A stretch of 44,554 nt of DNA from Betaproteobacteria bacterium (GCA_025358155.1 JANYKR010000069.1:1-44554); one strand, 5' to 3'. Numbered from the stretch's first letter, positions 16,501-28,999 are shown. Notes: generated from the letters alone by a model not told the origin. A program made the numbers and translations.

Positions 16501-17574
16501 GAAGCTGGCCACAGGGGCATCATGGATCTTGCCGAGGTTGTGGTCGAGCCGGATCACTTCCAGCCACTTGGCCTGCGGCGTGACCATGCGCCAGCTGGCC
16601 AGGTTGTCCAGGGCAGTGCCCCACAGCACGGCCTTCTTGCCGCCGGCGTTCATCGCGATGTTGCCACCCACGCAGCTGGCCTCGGCCGAGGTGGGGTCGA
16701 CCGCAAAGACGTAGCCGGCACGCTCTGCCGCGTCCGACACCCGTTGCGTCACCACCCCTGCGCCGGTCCAGACCGTGGCGACCAAGCGGTCAACACCCGG
16801 CAGATCGACCAGCTCGACCTCGGTCATCTGTTCGAGCTTTTCGGTGTTGATCACCGCGCTGTTCCAGACCAGCGGCACCGCGCCGCCGGTGTAGCCGGTG
16901 CCGCCACCCCTCGGGATGATGGTCAGGCCCAGCTCGACACAGCCGGCCACCAGCGCGGCCATCTCGGCCTCGGTGTCGGGCGTGAGCACCACAAACGGGT
17001 ACTCGACCCGCCAGTCGGTGGCGTCGGTCACATGCGACACCCTTGAGAGGCCGTCGAACTTGATGTTGTCCTTTGCGGTGACGCGGCCCAGCACCTTGCG
17101 GCAGCGCTGGCGCAGCGCGCTGACCTGGGCAAACCGGGCGGCAAAGCGTTGCACGGCATCGCCCGCCATCGTCAGCAACTCGCCCACATGGGCGTCACGC
17201 TGGGCGTCGGCCGCCGGGGTGCGACGCGCCGCCACCTCGTGCAGGCGGTGCTGCAAGGCGTCGATCAGCAGTTGCCGGCGCTTGGGGTTGTCGAGCAGGT
17301 CGTCTTCGAGGTAGGGGTTGCGCTGCACCACCCAGATGTCGCCCAGCACCTCGTAGAGCATGCGTGCCGAGCGGCCGGTGCGGCGCTCGTCGCGCAGCAG
17401 GTCGAGCAGCGCCCAGGCCCGCTCGCCCAACAGGCGCAGCACAATCTCGCGGTCAGAAAACGAGGTGTAGTTGTAGGGGATCTCGCGCAGCCGGGGGGCA
17501 GCAGCAGCTGCTGCGGCAAGCATCGCATCGGGGTGGCCCAGGGCCAGGCGGGTGAGATCCAGGGGTGCGTTCAT
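13540..17574 (-). CDS. Giant DUF3683-FAD-4Fe4S-CCG oxidoreductase (D-lactate/glycolate dehydrogenase-like)
   Basis: 1344 residues from ATG 17574. An N-terminal DUF3683-like part (about 30-175) is followed by a GlcD-type FAD domain with [14 protein letters not shown] at 221-234 and a large C-terminal cap. Then come two 4Fe-4S motifs, [11 protein letters not shown] near 857 and [12 protein letters not shown] near 920, and two cysteine-rich CCG domains ([10 protein letters not shown] near 1100; RCCGESG near 1222, plus CPSC near the end). It thus merges what are GlcD and GlcF subunits elsewhere. The likely role is oxidation of a 2-hydroxyacid, with electrons passed through Fe-S centres to the quinone pool. 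The substrate is not known. The C-terminal ends 48 bp from the Uma2 remnant. Confidence 0.9.
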   Translation of the reverse strand: MNAPLDLTRLALGHPDAMLAAAAAAAPRLREIPYNYTSFSDREIVLRLLGERAWALLDLLRDERRTGRSARMLYEVLGDIWVVQRNPYLEDDLLDNPKRRQLLIDALQHRLHEVAARRTPAADAQRDAHVGELLTMAGDAVQRFAARFAQVSALRQRCRKVLGRVTAKDNIKFDGLSRVSHVTDATDWRVEYPFVVLTPDTEAEMAALVAGCVELGLTIIPRGGGTGYTGGAVPLVWNSAVINTEKLEQMTEVELVDLPGVDRLVATVWTGAGVVTQRVSDAAERAGYVFAVDPTSAEASCVGGNIAMNAGGKKAVLWGTALDNLASWRMVTPQAKWLEVIRLDHNLGKIHDAPVASFELRWFDASGKVLEKTERLDIPGGIFRKAGLGKDVTDKFLAGLPGIQKEGCDGLITSARWIVHKMPRHVRTVCLEFFGNPIAAVPSIVEIKNFLFEESKKGGDTGESQGPSPVRLAGLEHLDDRYLKAVGYTTKSKRGALGGGLPKMVLIGDIVGDDENAVARATSEVVRIANSRAGEGFVAVSPDARKKFWLDRKRTAAIARHTNAFKVNEDVVIPLERMGEYTLGIERINIELSLRNKLALLAKLEAFLAHGNLPLGKADDANDIPSAELLEDRVQQALAELRQVRELWQRWLSQLDAPQAAVGGEPGRSYFDQLQDHSLRASWKLQLLKPFQAMFAGVAFVPIIEAFKRIHQEVLRGRVWAALHMHAGDGNVHTNIPVNSDNYEMLQTAHAAVARIMVLARSLGGVISGEHGIGITKLEFMHDSELADFADYKARIDPEGRFNKGKLLRGAALQALGPDVHAADLSHAYTPSFGLMGHESLIMQQSDIGAIADSIKDCLRCGKCKPVCATHVPRANLLYSPRNKILATSLLVEAFLYEEQTRRGVSIKHWQEFEDVADHCTVCHKCLAPCPVDIDFGDVTMAMRNLLRKMGQKSFRPGNAAAMLMLNATNPQTIKLIRGAMVGVGFKVQRLASDVLKLAARKQTSAPPATVGAAPIREQVIHFINKKLPGGLPKKTARALLDIEDRNYVPIIRNPAATTAETEAVFYFPGCGSERLFSQVGLATQAMLWHAGVQTVLPPGYLCCGYPQRGSGQFDKAEKIITDNRVLFHRMANTLNYLDIKTVVVSCGTCYDQLQGYKFEEIFPGSRIIDIHEYLLEKGITLPGAGDQNAAGYLFHDPCHSPMKLQEPMKTVKALIGPNVLKSERCCGESGTLGVTRPDIATQVRFRKEETLRQDEKDLRALLASTGASGSTGSGAVNANANVKILTSCPSCLQGLLRYEGDMANGLLEADYIVVEMARKILGESWLQDYVGRANAGGIERVLV

Positions 17575-17639
17575 GGTGCGGCCAGCGCCGATTTCTTCAA
17601 AATTTGTCAGCGTTACCCGGGGCAGGCACCTGCCTCGGC

Positions 17640-17645
17640 ATTTTA
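17640..17645 (-). promoter_or_regulatory. Candidate -10 box for the FAD/Fe-S oxidoreductase
   Basis: Minus-strand TAAAAT, five of six matches to TATAAT, about 65 bp upstream of the ATG at 17574. No convincing -35 hexamer is found 16-18 bp away, so an activator may be needed if this is used. Confidence 0.3.
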
Positions 17646-17728
17646 TCGCTGCACCTCCTCCGCCCCGGGTGCGCGGGTCTGGCCCGCACTGGCCGGCGGG
17701 TTAATCCCGTTGCGGCTCGGGGTGCGGG

Positions 17729-17752
17729 TGTGACAGAAACGGGCCTGTCACA
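17729..17752. promoter_or_regulatory. Perfect 8-8-8 inverted repeat upstream of ugpB, candidate operator
   Basis: TGTGACAG (17729-17736), an 8-bp spacer, CTGTCACA (17745-17752), all exact. It lies 65 bp before the ugpB ATG in the divergent region. CTGTCA is also the half-site core of PhoB boxes, and ugp is a Pho-regulon operon in E. coli, but the direct 11-bp repeat of a Pho box is not present. A CAAAAT -10-like hexamer is at 17762-17767. A dimeric local repressor is the other possibility. Confidence 0.5.
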
Positions 17753-17817
17753 AACAGGCGCCAAAATCAGTTCCTTTTGATTCAGCCGTTCCCTCGCCGC
17801 ATCCCCTCGGAGACCGC

Positions 17818-19143
17818 ATGAAACTGAAACAACACCTGCTCGCGCTGACCGCAGCGGCCACACTGGGCAGCCTCGGCCTGCCGGCCCAAGCACAGACGCA
17901 GACCGAGATCCTGTGGTGGCACTCGATGACCGGCGGCCTCAACGAATGGGTCAATGACCTGGCCAAGCAGTTCAACGACAGCCAGAAGGACTACAAGGTG
18001 GTGCCCACCTTCAAGGGCAACTACGACGAGTCGATGACGGCAGCGATGGCGGCCTTCCGGGCAGGCAACTCGCCGCACATCCTTCAGGTGTTTGAGGTGG
18101 GCACCGCCACCATGATGGCCGCCAAGGGCGCCATCAAGCCGGTGGCCGAGGTGATGAAGCAGAGCGGCGTCGAGTTCAACCCCAAGGGCTACGTGCCGGC
18201 AGTGGCGAGCTTTTACACCGCGGCCAATGGCGAGATGCTGTCGTTCCCGTTCAACAGCTCGACCACGATCTTCTACTGGAACAAGGACGCCTTCAAGGCC
18301 GCCGGTCTTGACCCGGACAAGCCGCCGACCACCTGGCCCGAGGTGACGCTGGCCGCGGCCAAGCTCAAGGCCTCGGGCATCAAGTGCCCGTACACCACCA
18401 GCTGGATGAGCTGGGTGCACCTGGAGAGCTTCTCGACCTGGCACAACGTGCTGTTTGCGACCGAGAACAACGGCTTTGGCGGTTCGGGCGCACGCCTGGC
18501 CTTCAACTCGCCGCTGCACCTGCGGCACTTCGAGAACCTGGCCAACATGGCCAAGCAAGGGCTGTTTGTCTACAAGGGCCGCGCCAGCGTGGCGGTGCCG
18601 TCGTTTGTCTCGGGTGAGTGCGCGATGTTTACTGCCTCGTCGGGCTCGTACGCTGACGTGGCCAAGGGCGCCAAGTTTGGCTACGGCTTGTCGGCCCTGC
18701 CCTACTACCCCGACGTACCCGGTGCGCCGCAAAACACCGCCATCGGCGGCGCCAGCCTGTGGGTGATGGCTGGCAAAAAGGCCCCCGAGTACAAGGGCGT
18801 GGCCGAGTTCTTCAAGTACCTGTCCAACCCCGAGGTGCAGTCGGCCAGCCACAAGCGCACCGGCTACCTGCCGATCACGATGGCGGCCTACCAGCTGACC
18901 GAGAAGTCGGGTTTCTACAAGGAGAAACCCGGCACCGACGTGGCGGTCACGCAGATGATCCGCAAGACCACCGACAAGTCGCGCGGCATCCGCCTGGGCA
19001 ACTTTGTGCAGATCCGCACCATCATCGACGAAGAAACCGAGTCGATCTGGTCGGGCAAGAAAGAGCCTAAAGAGGCGCTGGAGGCAGCGATGAAACGCGG
19101 CAACGAGCAGCTGGAGCGGTTTGAAAAGGCGAACAAGCGTTGA
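17818..19143 (+). CDS. ugpB: sn-Glycerol-3-phosphate ABC transporter, periplasmic binding protein
   Basis: 441 residues from ATG 17818, with GGAG about 7 bp upstream. The signal peptide ends at AQA (about residue 25). The mature protein opens with TEILWWHSMTGGLNEWVNDL, a near-diagnostic UgpB start, followed by YDESMTAAMAAFRAGNSPHILQV and FPFNSSTTIFYWNKDAFKAAGLDP. Length is as in E. coli UgpB. It captures glycerol-3-phosphate or glycerophosphodiesters in the periplasm and hands them to UgpAE. First gene of a five-gene operon in the E. coli order ugpBAECQ. A stem-loop follows its stop. Confidence 0.96.
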   Translation: MKLKQHLLALTAAATLGSLGLPAQAQTQTEILWWHSMTGGLNEWVNDLAKQFNDSQKDYKVVPTFKGNYDESMTAAMAAFRAGNSPHILQVFEVGTATMMAAKGAIKPVAEVMKQSGVEFNPKGYVPAVASFYTAANGEMLSFPFNSSTTIFYWNKDAFKAAGLDPDKPPTTWPEVTLAAAKLKASGIKCPYTTSWMSWVHLESFSTWHNVLFATENNGFGGSGARLAFNSPLHLRHFENLANMAKQGLFVYKGRASVAVPSFVSGECAMFTASSGSYADVAKGAKFGYGLSALPYYPDVPGAPQNTAIGGASLWVMAGKKAPEYKGVAEFFKYLSNPEVQSASHKRTGYLPITMAAYQLTEKSGFYKEKPGTDVAVTQMIRKTTDKSRGIRLGNFVQIRTIIDEETESIWSGKKEPKEALEAAMKRGNEQLERFEKANKR

Positions 19144-19147
19144 AGGA

Positions 19148-19175
19148 AGGCCCTGCGCGGCCCGGCCCTGGGCCT
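19148..19175 (+). promoter_or_regulatory. Intercistronic GC-rich stem-loop after ugpB
   Basis: AGGCCC (19148-19153) pairs with GGGCCT (19170-19175); further GGCCC/GGGCC pairing is possible inside. No U-tract follows. Such hairpins after binding-protein genes usually protect the upstream mRNA and keep the binding protein in excess over the permeases. Confidence 0.4.
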
Positions 19176-19199
19176 GTGACCTGATCAAAGGACAAAGTC

Positions 19200-20090
19200 T
19201 TGGCGGCTGAAAAGCGCGTTCTCTTCCAGTCGAGCTGGCTGCCCTGGGTGCTGCTGGCGCCGCAGTTGCTGATCATCGGGGTTTTCTTCTTCTGGCCGGC
19301 GGCGCAGGCAGTGCTGCAGTCGCTTCAGGTGCAGGACAGCTTCGGCTTGTCCACGCAGTGGGCCGGCTTGGACAATTTCAAGACCTTGCTGGGCGACTCG
19401 GCCTACCTTGAGGCCTTCAAGACCACGGCGGTGTTCTCGGTGCTGGTCGCGTTGCTGGGCATCGCGCTGGCCCTGGCGCTGGCGATTTTTGCCGACCGGG
19501 TGGTGCGCGGCGCCTTGGCCTACCGCACGATGCTGATCGTGCCCTACGCGGTAGCCCCCGCAGTGGCCGGCGTGCTGTGGGTGTTCATGTTCTCGCCCTC
19601 GCTGGGGGTGGTGGCTTACGGCTTGGGCAAATACCTGGGGTTCGAGTGGAACCACTTGCTCAACTCCACCCACGCCATGGCACTGATCGTGGCCGCTGCG
19701 GTCTGGAAGCAGATTTCCTACAACTTCCTGTTTTTTCTGGCCGGCCTGCAGTCCATCCCCAAGTCCTTGATCGAGGCTGCCGCCATCGACGGTGCCGGGC
19801 CCTGGCGCCGCTTCTGGACCATCCAGTTCCCGCTGTTGTCGCCCACCACCTTCTTCTTGCTGGTGATCAACATGGTGTACGCGTTTTTTGACACCTTTGC
19901 GATCATCGACGCCACCACCAGCGGCGGACCGGGCCGCGACACGGTGATCCTGGTCTACAAGGTCTACCAGGATGGTTTCAAGGGCGGTGATATCGGCGGG
20001 TCGGCCGCGCAGTCGGTGGTGCTGATGTTGATCGTGATTTCGCTGACGGTGCTGCAGTTCCGCTACGTCGAAAAACGGGTGAACTACTGA
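19200..20090 (+). CDS. ugpA: Glycerol-3-phosphate ABC transporter permease UgpA
   Basis: 296 residues from a TTG start at 19200, supported by AAAGGAC about 6 bp upstream; no better ATG lies nearby. Six transmembrane helices, starting with [21 protein letters not shown]. The cytoplasmic EAA loop is [22 protein letters not shown], which docks on the ATPase UgpC. The C-terminal [11 protein letters not shown] is typical of UgpA. Its TGA overlaps the ATG of ugpE (TGATG). Confidence 0.95.
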   Translation: MAAEKRVLFQSSWLPWVLLAPQLLIIGVFFFWPAAQAVLQSLQVQDSFGLSTQWAGLDNFKTLLGDSAYLEAFKTTAVFSVLVALLGIALALALAIFADRVVRGALAYRTMLIVPYAVAPAVAGVLWVFMFSPSLGVVAYGLGKYLGFEWNHLLNSTHAMALIVAAAVWKQISYNFLFFLAGLQSIPKSLIEAAAIDGAGPWRRFWTIQFPLLSPTTFFLLVINMVYAFFDTFAIIDATTSGGPGRDTVILVYKVYQDGFKGGDIGGSAAQSVVLMLIVISLTVLQFRYVEKRVNY

Positions 20091-20941
20091 TGGTCGAGCG
20101 CCGCGCCACGCTGGGCCTGCTGGCCCATCTCGTGATGGTTCTGGGCGTGCTGACGGTGGCGTTTCCGCTGTACGTCGCCTTTGTGGCTTCAACCCACACG
20201 GCCCAAGAGATCGTGCAGGCGCCCATGCCCCTGCTGCCGGGCGGCCACTTCTGGGACAACTACGCGGCAGCGCTGACCGGCCAGGGCGGTGGCGCCGGGT
20301 CGAATGCGCCGGTGGGCCGCATGGTCTGGGTCAGCCTGGTCACCGCCCTGGTGATTGCCTTTGGCAAGATCAGCGTGTCGCTGTTGTCGGCATTTGCGCT
20401 GGTGTACTTCCGGTTCCCGTTCCGCAGCTTTTTCTTCTGGACCGTCTTTGTCACCCTGATGCTGCCGGTCGAGGTGCGCATCGGGCCCACCTACCAGGTG
20501 GTGTCTGACCTGGGCCTGCTCAACACCTACGCCGGGCTGACGATCCCGTTGATCGCCTCAGCCACCGCCACCTTCTTGTTCCGGCAGTTCTTCTTGACCG
20601 TGCCCGAAGAACTGGTAGAGGCCGCGCGCATGGACGGCGCCGGGCCAATGCGGTTTTTTTGGGACATCCTGCTGCCGCTGTCCAAGACCTCGATCGCGGC
20701 ACTGTTCGTGATCCAGTTCATCTACGGCTGGAACCAGTACCTCTGGCCGCTGCTGGCCACCACCAGCGAGGACATGTACCCGGTGGTGGTGGGCATCAAG
20801 CGCATGATTGCGGGGGGCGACTCGGGCAACGAGTGGAACATCGTGATGGCCACCGCCATCATGGCCATGTTGCCGCCGGCAGCGGTGGTGATCCTGATGC
20901 AGCGATGGTTCGTCAAGGGCCTGGTTGATTCCGAGAAATAG
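20090..20941 (+). CDS. ugpE: Glycerol-3-phosphate ABC transporter permease UgpE
   Basis: 283 residues from ATG 20090. Six helices; the EAA loop is [22 protein letters not shown], and [14 protein letters not shown] followed by a [12 protein letters not shown] segment is characteristic of UgpE. It forms the heterodimeric channel with UgpA. Translation is coupled to ugpA by a TGATG overlap. ugpC starts 8 bp after its stop. Confidence 0.95.
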   Translation: MVERRATLGLLAHLVMVLGVLTVAFPLYVAFVASTHTAQEIVQAPMPLLPGGHFWDNYAAALTGQGGGAGSNAPVGRMVWVSLVTALVIAFGKISVSLLSAFALVYFRFPFRSFFFWTVFVTLMLPVEVRIGPTYQVVSDLGLLNTYAGLTIPLIASATATFLFRQFFLTVPEELVEAARMDGAGPMRFFWDILLPLSKTSIAALFVIQFIYGWNQYLWPLLATTSEDMYPVVVGIKRMIAGGDSGNEWNIVMATAIMAMLPPAAVVILMQRWFVKGLVDSEK

Positions 20942-20949
20942 AAGCGCGC

Positions 20950-22017
20950 ATGGCCTCCATCACCCTCAAGAACCTCGTCAAACGCTACGGCAGCGGCCCC
21001 AAGGCCAATGCCGTGATCCACGGCGTATCGGCCGACATCGCCGACGGCGAGTTCATCGTCATCGTCGGGCCGTCGGGCTGCGGCAAGAGCACCTTGCTGC
21101 GCATGGTGGCCGGGCTGGAGGAGGTGAGCGCGGGCGAGATCAGCATTGGCGCACGGGTGGTCAACAACGTCGAGCCGGCCGATCGCGACATCGCGATGGT
21201 GTTCCAGAACTACGCGCTCTACCCCCACATGAGCGTGTTCGAGAACATGGCCTATGGCCTGAAAATCGCCCGGGTGCCCAAGGCCGAGATCGAAGCCCGG
21301 GTGCAAAAGGCCGCGGGCATCCTGGAGCTGGCGCCCTACCTGGCGCGCACGCCGCGTGAGCTGTCCGGCGGCCAGCGCCAGCGGGTGGCGATGGGCCGGG
21401 CCATCGTGCGCCAGCCGGCGGTGTTCTTGTTTGACGAGCCGCTGTCCAACCTGGATGCCAAACTGCGGGCCCAGACCCGTCTGGAGATCCAGAAGCTGCA
21501 CCGGGAGCTGGGGGTCACCTCGCTGTTTGTCACCCATGACCAGGTCGAGGCGATGACGCTGGCCCAGCGCATGATCGTGATGAACGCCGGTCGGGTCGAG
21601 CAGATGGGCACGCCCGAGCAGGTTTACGGCAAACCGGCCAGCAGCTTTGTTGCCAGCTTCATCGGCTCACCCCCGATGAACCTGCTGAGCGGCCAGGCCG
21701 ACGGCTCACGCTTGCGCGTGGGTGACGCGGTGTTGCCATTGCCGCAAGCCGCACCTCGGGCTGGTGCGCTGGTGCTGGGCCTGCGGCCTGAGCATGTCGA
21801 GATCAGCCCGGATGGGCGCTGGCCCTTGCGGGTCGAAACAGTCGAGATGCTGGGCGCCGAGCGGCTGGTGCACGGCCGGCTCGGTGGCTCGCTGTTCACG
21901 GTGCGCATCGACGCCACGCTGGCGCCGCCCCATGTGGGGCAAAACGTGGGCCTGAGCGCTGCGCCCGGCCATCTGCACTGGTTTGATGCCAGCACCGGCC
22001 TGCGGATAGGAGATTGA
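20950..22017 (+). CDS. ugpC: Glycerol-3-phosphate ABC transporter ATPase UgpC
   Basis: 355 residues from ATG 20950. Walker [10 protein letters not shown] at 40-48, Q-loop [10 protein letters not shown] near 85-94, signature LSGGQRQ at 138-144, Walker B VFLFDEP at 158-164 and H-loop His196 in FVTHDQ. The C-terminal TOBE/MalK-like region (about 240-355) contains [11 protein letters not shown]. Energises import by UgpAE on the cytoplasmic face. In E. coli this region also takes part in inhibition of transport, which may apply here. Only 13 bp separate it from ugpQ. Confidence 0.95.
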   Translation: MASITLKNLVKRYGSGPKANAVIHGVSADIADGEFIVIVGPSGCGKSTLLRMVAGLEEVSAGEISIGARVVNNVEPADRDIAMVFQNYALYPHMSVFENMAYGLKIARVPKAEIEARVQKAAGILELAPYLARTPRELSGGQRQRVAMGRAIVRQPAVFLFDEPLSNLDAKLRAQTRLEIQKLHRELGVTSLFVTHDQVEAMTLAQRMIVMNAGRVEQMGTPEQVYGKPASSFVASFIGSPPMNLLSGQADGSRLRVGDAVLPLPQAAPRAGALVLGLRPEHVEISPDGRWPLRVETVEMLGAERLVHGRLGGSLFTVRIDATLAPPHVGQNVGLSAAPGHLHWFDASTGLRIGD

Positions 22018-22030
22018 GCTGGCCGCCGCT

Positions 22031-22771
22031 GTGACGCCATGGCCCTACCCGCGCTGGCTGGCGCACCGGGGTGCGGGCAAGCTGGCGCCTGAGAACACGC
22101 TGGCGGCCTTCAGGCTGGGTGCTGGCCTCGGCTACACCGCGTTTGAGTGCGACGTCAAATTGTCGGCCGACGGCGTGCCCTTTTTGCTGCACGACGATGC
22201 GCTGGACCGCACCAGCAACGGCGCGGGCACAGCCAGCGCCTTGCCCTGGGCCGATTTGTCGCAACTCGACGCCGGCAGTTGGCACAGCCGGACTTTTGCG
22301 GGCGAATCCCTGCCCACCTTGCAAGCCGTGGCCGCCTTTGTGCTGCGCAACGGCTTCTCGCTCAACATCGAGATCAAGCCCACCCTAGGCGCCGATGTGC
22401 CAACCGGCCAGCGCGTGGCCGCCCTGGCCGACCGGCTGTGGGCTGGCCAAGCCGTGCCGCCGCTGCTGAGCTCGTTCCGGCCCGAGGCCCTGGCTGCGGC
22501 CCAGGCCGCCGCACCCGCCCTGCCCCGCGCTCTGCTGCTCGATACCTTGTGGCCCGGCTGGTTTGAGTGCGCCACCGAGTTGGGCTGTGTGGCCGTGGTG
22601 ACCCAGCATGGCCTGATGAATACCGAGCTGCTCAACCGCCTGCACGCTGCCGGCTGGCGCGCTCTGGTCTACACCGTCAACGATGCCACCGATGCCGAGC
22701 GGCTGTTGGCGCTGGGCGTGGAGGGTTTGATCACCGACAACCTGAACGGCTTTGCGCCAGCAACAGGCTGA
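22031..22771 (+). CDS. ugpQ: Glycerophosphodiester phosphodiesterase (cytosolic UgpQ)
   Basis: 246 residues from GTG 22031. The GDPD motifs are present: AHRGAGKLAPENT (catalytic His12, Arg13), Glu39 and Asp41 in FECDVK, and His54 in HDDALDRTSNG. NIEIKP, VYTVND and LGVEGLITDN complete the TIM-barrel pattern. No signal peptide, so it hydrolyses imported glycerophosphodiesters in the cytoplasm to glycerol-3-phosphate and an alcohol. Last gene of the ugp operon, convergent with the MFS gene, whose stop lies 32 bp away. Confidence 0.95.
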   Translation: MTPWPYPRWLAHRGAGKLAPENTLAAFRLGAGLGYTAFECDVKLSADGVPFLLHDDALDRTSNGAGTASALPWADLSQLDAGSWHSRTFAGESLPTLQAVAAFVLRNGFSLNIEIKPTLGADVPTGQRVAALADRLWAGQAVPPLLSSFRPEALAAAQAAAPALPRALLLDTLWPGWFECATELGCVAVVTQHGLMNTELLNRLHAAGWRALVYTVNDATDAERLLALGVEGLITDNLNGFAPATG

Positions 22772-22803
22772 CGATCAACACCCGGGTGGTCAGCGCCAAG
22801 CCC

Positions 22804-24159
22804 TCAGCTTGACGACTGCGCACCAGGTACCGCGCCCAATGCCGCCTCGGCACCCCAGCTGAGCTCATCCGCCTCGGGGCATGGCAGGGTGCGCAGGCTG
22901 CGGATCACACCGCTGCGCCAGGCCAGCGCCGCCAGCACCAAGGCCGTTGCACCCGCCGCACCCAGCGCCACCGGCAGGCCCCAGTGCTCACCCAACCAGC
23001 CGCCCAGCAAGGCGCCCGGGCCCGCCGGCAGCAGGATCAACCAGCGCATCGTGCTGGTCATGCGCCCCAGCAAATGCTCGGGCGTGACAGCTTGGCGCAA
23101 GGCCAGAAAGTTGATGAAGATCAGCACGCCACCCACCCCCGTCAGCACCAGCATCAGCGCAAACGCCAGCACGCCGACCGTGCCAGTCGGCGCCATCGCC
23201 GGCAGCAACCAGCCCAGACCGCAAGCAGCAGAACCGATGACGATGGTGGGCCCGGGTCCAAAGCGCTGGCTGACCCGGTTGCCGAGTGCACTGGTCACCA
23301 GCGTGCCGAGACCCAGACCCACGTAGCACAGGCCGATGGCCCGCTCATCCAGGCCCAGACCCCGGCTGGCGTGCAGGATCTGCAGGCCCATCACCGCGTT
23401 GTTGCAGAACTGCCAGCCCCCGACCACCATCGCCAGCGTCATCAGCACCGGCTGACGTCGCACAAACCGCAGGCCCGCGCCCAGGTCGCGCCAGAAGTGG
23501 GCGTCGCGCTGGTCGGGCCTGGGCTCGATCACCGGCAGGCCGCGCAGGATGGCAGCCGAGATCACCAGCATCAGCGCATCGACCAGCAAGGCCAGCGGCG
23601 CGCCTACCAGGCGGATCAGCACACCCGCAGCGCCCGGGCCGGCCACGTCCGCGCTGGAACTCGCCAGGGCGTTCTTGGCATGGGCCTCGACCAGGCGCTC
23701 CCGCGCCACCACCTGGGTCAGGACAATCTGTGCCGCACTGCCTGCGGTGGTGGACACGGTGCCGATCAGGAAACCCACGCCGTACAACCAGCCCATGCCC
23801 AGCCAGCCCAACCACCAGGCCAGCGGCACCGAGACCAACGCCGCCGCAATCGTCAGCTCGCCGGCCACATACACCGGCAACTTGCGGACGCGGTCCAGCC
23901 ACACCCCGCTGGGCAACGAGAACAGCGCAAACGGCAGGATCTCGACTGCCGTGAGCAAGCCCATCTGGCTGGGCGTGGCATGCAGCAGCAGGGCCGCCGT
24001 CAACGGCAAGGCCAGCAAGGTGATTTGTCCACCCACCGAACTGACCAGGATCGATGTCCAGAGCCGCCGGTAGACGGCATCCCGCAGCAGGTCGTCCGGC
24101 GCCAAGCGCAGGTGTTGCCACCACGGCAATCGCTGCGTCGATGCATTCTTGTTGTTCAC
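22804..24159 (-). CDS. MFS transporter (MFS_3, EntS/multidrug-exporter-like)
   Basis: 451 residues from GTG 24159, chosen because AGGGGG lies about 6 bp upstream; the frame is open to 24249. About 12 transmembrane helices. The N-terminal half has YRRLWTSILVSSVGGQITLLALP and PSGVWLDRVRKLPV (the MFS loop 2-3 motif variant), and AHAKNALASSSADVAGPGAAG is typical of the MFS_3/EntS group. It is most likely a drug or metabolite exporter; the substrate cannot be inferred. It lies downstream of argJ on the same strand but separated by a perfect hairpin, so may be transcribed by partial read-through. Confidence 0.88.
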   Translation of the reverse strand: MNNKNASTQRLPWWQHLRLAPDDLLRDAVYRRLWTSILVSSVGGQITLLALPLTAALLLHATPSQMGLLTAVEILPFALFSLPSGVWLDRVRKLPVYVAGELTIAAALVSVPLAWWLGWLGMGWLYGVGFLIGTVSTTAGSAAQIVLTQVVARERLVEAHAKNALASSSADVAGPGAAGVLIRLVGAPLALLVDALMLVISAAILRGLPVIEPRPDQRDAHFWRDLGAGLRFVRRQPVLMTLAMVVGGWQFCNNAVMGLQILHASRGLGLDERAIGLCYVGLGLGTLVTSALGNRVSQRFGPGPTIVIGSAACGLGWLLPAMAPTGTVGVLAFALMLVLTGVGGVLIFINFLALRQAVTPEHLLGRMTSTMRWLILLPAGPGALLGGWLGEHWGLPVALGAAGATALVLAALAWRSGVIRSLRTLPCPEADELSWGAEAALGAVPGAQSSS

Positions 24160-24275
24160 ACAATTCCCCCTGTGGCTCACCGGCCCTGGTGGGCCGGCGT
24201 CCTTTGAGAGCATTGTCAGGCCAAGGCGCGAACTGGCCTCAGAGGGCATTTACCCGGCTGCGGATCGCCCTCTCG

Positions 24276-24304
24276 CCTGATCGGGGGGCCAGGCTCCGAT
24301 CAGG
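24276..24304 (-). terminator. Hairpin at the argJ stop codon
   Basis: CCTGATCGG and CCGATCAGG form a perfect 9-bp stem with an 11-nt loop; the left arm (in transcript order) includes the argJ stop codon. No U-tract follows, so a complete intrinsic terminator is doubtful; it may act as an attenuator or 3' stabiliser. Confidence 0.4.
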
Positions 24305-25529
24305 AGCGGTAGTCGGCGTTGATGCTGACGTAGTCATGCGACAGGTCGCAGGTCCACACCGTGCTGCGGGCCGCGCCCCGGTGCAGCAGCACGCGCACCG
24401 TGATCTCGCTTTGCTTCATCACCCGCTGCCCATCGGCCTCCTGGTAGTCAGGGTGCCGGGACCCGTGGCGGGCAACATGCACCTCGTCCAGGAACAGGTC
24501 CACCAGCCCGGGGTCGAGATCGTCGATACCGGCATAACCCACTGCGGCCAAAATTCGACCCAGGTTGGGGTCACTGGCAAAAAACGCCGTCTTGACCAGC
24601 GGCGAGTGCGCGATGGCATAGGCCACGCGCTGGCACTCGGCTTGTGTGGCACCGCCGTCCACTTGAACGGTGATGAACTTGGTGGCGCCCTCGCCGTCGC
24701 GCACGATGGCTTGGGCCAGGTGGCGCGACACCTCGATCACGGCAATGCGCAACAACTGCGCATCGGCGGTGTCTGAGGCGGTGATCAGTGCATTGCCGGC
24801 TTGCTGGGTGGCGATCAGCACAAATGAGTCATTGGTCGAGGTGTCACCATCGATCGTGATGCGGTTGAAGCTGGCGTCGGCCGCCTCATGCACCAGCGCG
24901 TCGAGCACGGTTTGGCTGACTGCAGCATCGGTTGCGACAAATCCCAGCATCGTCGCCATGTTGGGGCGGATCATGCCGGCGCCCTTGGCAATGCCGGTGA
25001 CGGTGACGGTGCGACCGCCGATGACGATCTGGCGCGAAGCGGCTTTGGGCAGGGTGTCGGTGGTCATGATGCCCTCCGCAGCCGCTGCCCAGTTGGCAGG
25101 CTGCAGCGCTGCCTGGGCGGCCGGCAGCCCGGCCAGGATGCGGTCGATGGGCAGCGACTCCATGATCACGCCGGTCGAGAACGGCAGCACTTGCTCAGGA
25201 GCAATTGCCAGCAGCCGCGCCACCGCTGCACAGCTTGCGCGTGCCCGCGCAATACCTTCTGCGCCCGTGCCGGCGTTGGCATTGCCGGTGTTGATGAGCA
25301 CCGCACGAGGTCCGGCAGGGCCGGCCAAATGCTCCCGGCACACATGAACCGGTGCGGCGCAAAAGCGATTGCGCGTGAAGACAGCGGAGACGATGCTCTG
25401 GTCTGCAAAGCTCATCAGCACCAGATCACGCCGATTTGCCTTGCGGATACCGGCCATCGCAACACCGATGGAAACACCGCAGACCGGGTGAAGATCGGCT
25501 GCATGGGGGGCAACGAGGTTGACAGGCAT
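24300..25529 (-). CDS. argJ: Bifunctional ornithine acetyltransferase/N-acetylglutamate synthase
   Basis: 409 residues from ATG 25529; a TTG four codons upstream is less likely. ArgJ features: [13 protein letters not shown] at the N-terminus, [12 protein letters not shown], and the autoproteolysis site [11 protein letters not shown], where the precursor is cut before the Thr (about Thr193) to give alpha and beta chains. [11 protein letters not shown] and [16 protein letters not shown] are also conserved. It recycles the acetyl group from N-acetylornithine to glutamate in arginine synthesis. Whether it also uses acetyl-CoA cannot be told from sequence. Downstream of secA on the same strand. 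Confidence 0.96.
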   Translation of the reverse strand: MPVNLVAPHAADLHPVCGVSIGVAMAGIRKANRRDLVLMSFADQSIVSAVFTRNRFCAAPVHVCREHLAGPAGPRAVLINTGNANAGTGAEGIARARASCAAVARLLAIAPEQVLPFSTGVIMESLPIDRILAGLPAAQAALQPANWAAAAEGIMTTDTLPKAASRQIVIGGRTVTVTGIAKGAGMIRPNMATMLGFVATDAAVSQTVLDALVHEAADASFNRITIDGDTSTNDSFVLIATQQAGNALITASDTADAQLLRIAVIEVSRHLAQAIVRDGEGATKFITVQVDGGATQAECQRVAYAIAHSPLVKTAFFASDPNLGRILAAVGYAGIDDLDPGLVDLFLDEVHVARHGSRHPDYQEADGQRVMKQSEITVRVLLHRGAARSTVWTCDLSHDYVSINADYRS

Positions 25530-25613
25530 GGGGGTTGGCAATCAAGGCGGACAGGTGGGATGGGAGGGGAGCAATCATCACTGAACCGCCCATCACCCGA
25601 TCATGGGAAGTTT

Positions 25614-25653
25614 CTGGGCAGCTTTTGCACCGGTCGCCGTATCTGCTGCCCAG
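25614..25653 (-). terminator. Stem-loop after secA
   Basis: CTGGGCAGC and GCTGCCCAG form a perfect 9-bp stem around a 22-nt loop, starting 4 bp after the secA stop. No U-run follows; it is terminator-like or 3'-protective at best. Confidence 0.35.
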
Positions 25654-25656
25654 GTT

Positions 25657-28413
<2,757 letters not shown>

Positions 28414-28651
28414 GCGGCGTCAGGGGCTGGGGGATCGGGGGGGCGGCGTTCGGGTGGTGTCAGGCAAGGTGGGGCCGGAAGCTCGCGACACAAGCGCCGC
28501 AACCCTCCCGGCGCCCGCTTGTCCCAGGCCGTCACAAGCGCTGCCAGCGACTGATTGACCCGGGCAAGCCACCCGTGCAAAGCCATCAAGTCTATCATTG
28601 AGCCCGCGCACCATCAGGGTGCGCCCGTCACCGGAATCGCCACACCCGACC

Positions 28652-28987
28652 ATGCCGCCTCCCACCGATTCACCGAACCGCGCGCCTTTGCCCAGCCACA
28701 CCCTGCCGATCGGTCAGGCCCTGGCCGGCAGCGGCCCGCTGGTGGCGCTGACCCAGCGTCTGCGGGCCTCTCAGGCGCGGCTCGATTCACTGCTGCCCTT
28801 GCTGGCACCGGGGATGCGGCCGTTTGTCAAGGCCGGGCCGATCGACGATGCTGGCTGGACGCTGCTCGCCACCAACAGCGCGGTCTCGGCCAAATTGCGC
28901 CAGATGCTGCCGGCGCTGGAGGCGCATCTGCGGTCGTGTGGCTGGCCCAGCCTGCCCATCAGGGTCAAGATACTGAGCCGGGACTGA
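28652..28987 (+). CDS. DUF721 (DciA-like) protein
   Basis: 111 residues from ATG 28652; the frame is open to 28598 but the extra residues look non-coding. It has the DUF721 pattern: LPIGQALAGSGPLVALTQRL, then an LDSLLPLLAPGMRPFVKAGPID helix and DAGWTLLATNSAVSAKLRQMLPALEAHLR. The C-terminal PIRVKILSRD matches the end of the domain. Distant relatives (DciA) load replicative helicase, but the short betaproteobacterial form has no proven role. It diverges from secA and ends just before the convergent tRNA-Thr gene. Confidence 0.8.
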   Translation: MPPPTDSPNRAPLPSHTLPIGQALAGSGPLVALTQRLRASQARLDSLLPLLAPGMRPFVKAGPIDDAGWTLLATNSAVSAKLRQMLPALEAHLRSCGWPSLPIRVKILSRD

Positions 28988-28999
28988 GCCACTGAAGGG

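Noticed and set aside
13591-17046. A 1151-codon plus-strand open frame opposite the FAD/Fe-S oxidoreductase
   Set aside because: It is a shadow of G/C-biased codons; its translation is His/Gln/Val/Ala repetitive with no domain, whereas the opposite strand encodes a clear enzyme.
17729-17752. CRP-type site upstream of ugpB
   Set aside because: TGTGA and TCACA are present but 14 bp apart; CRP needs 6.
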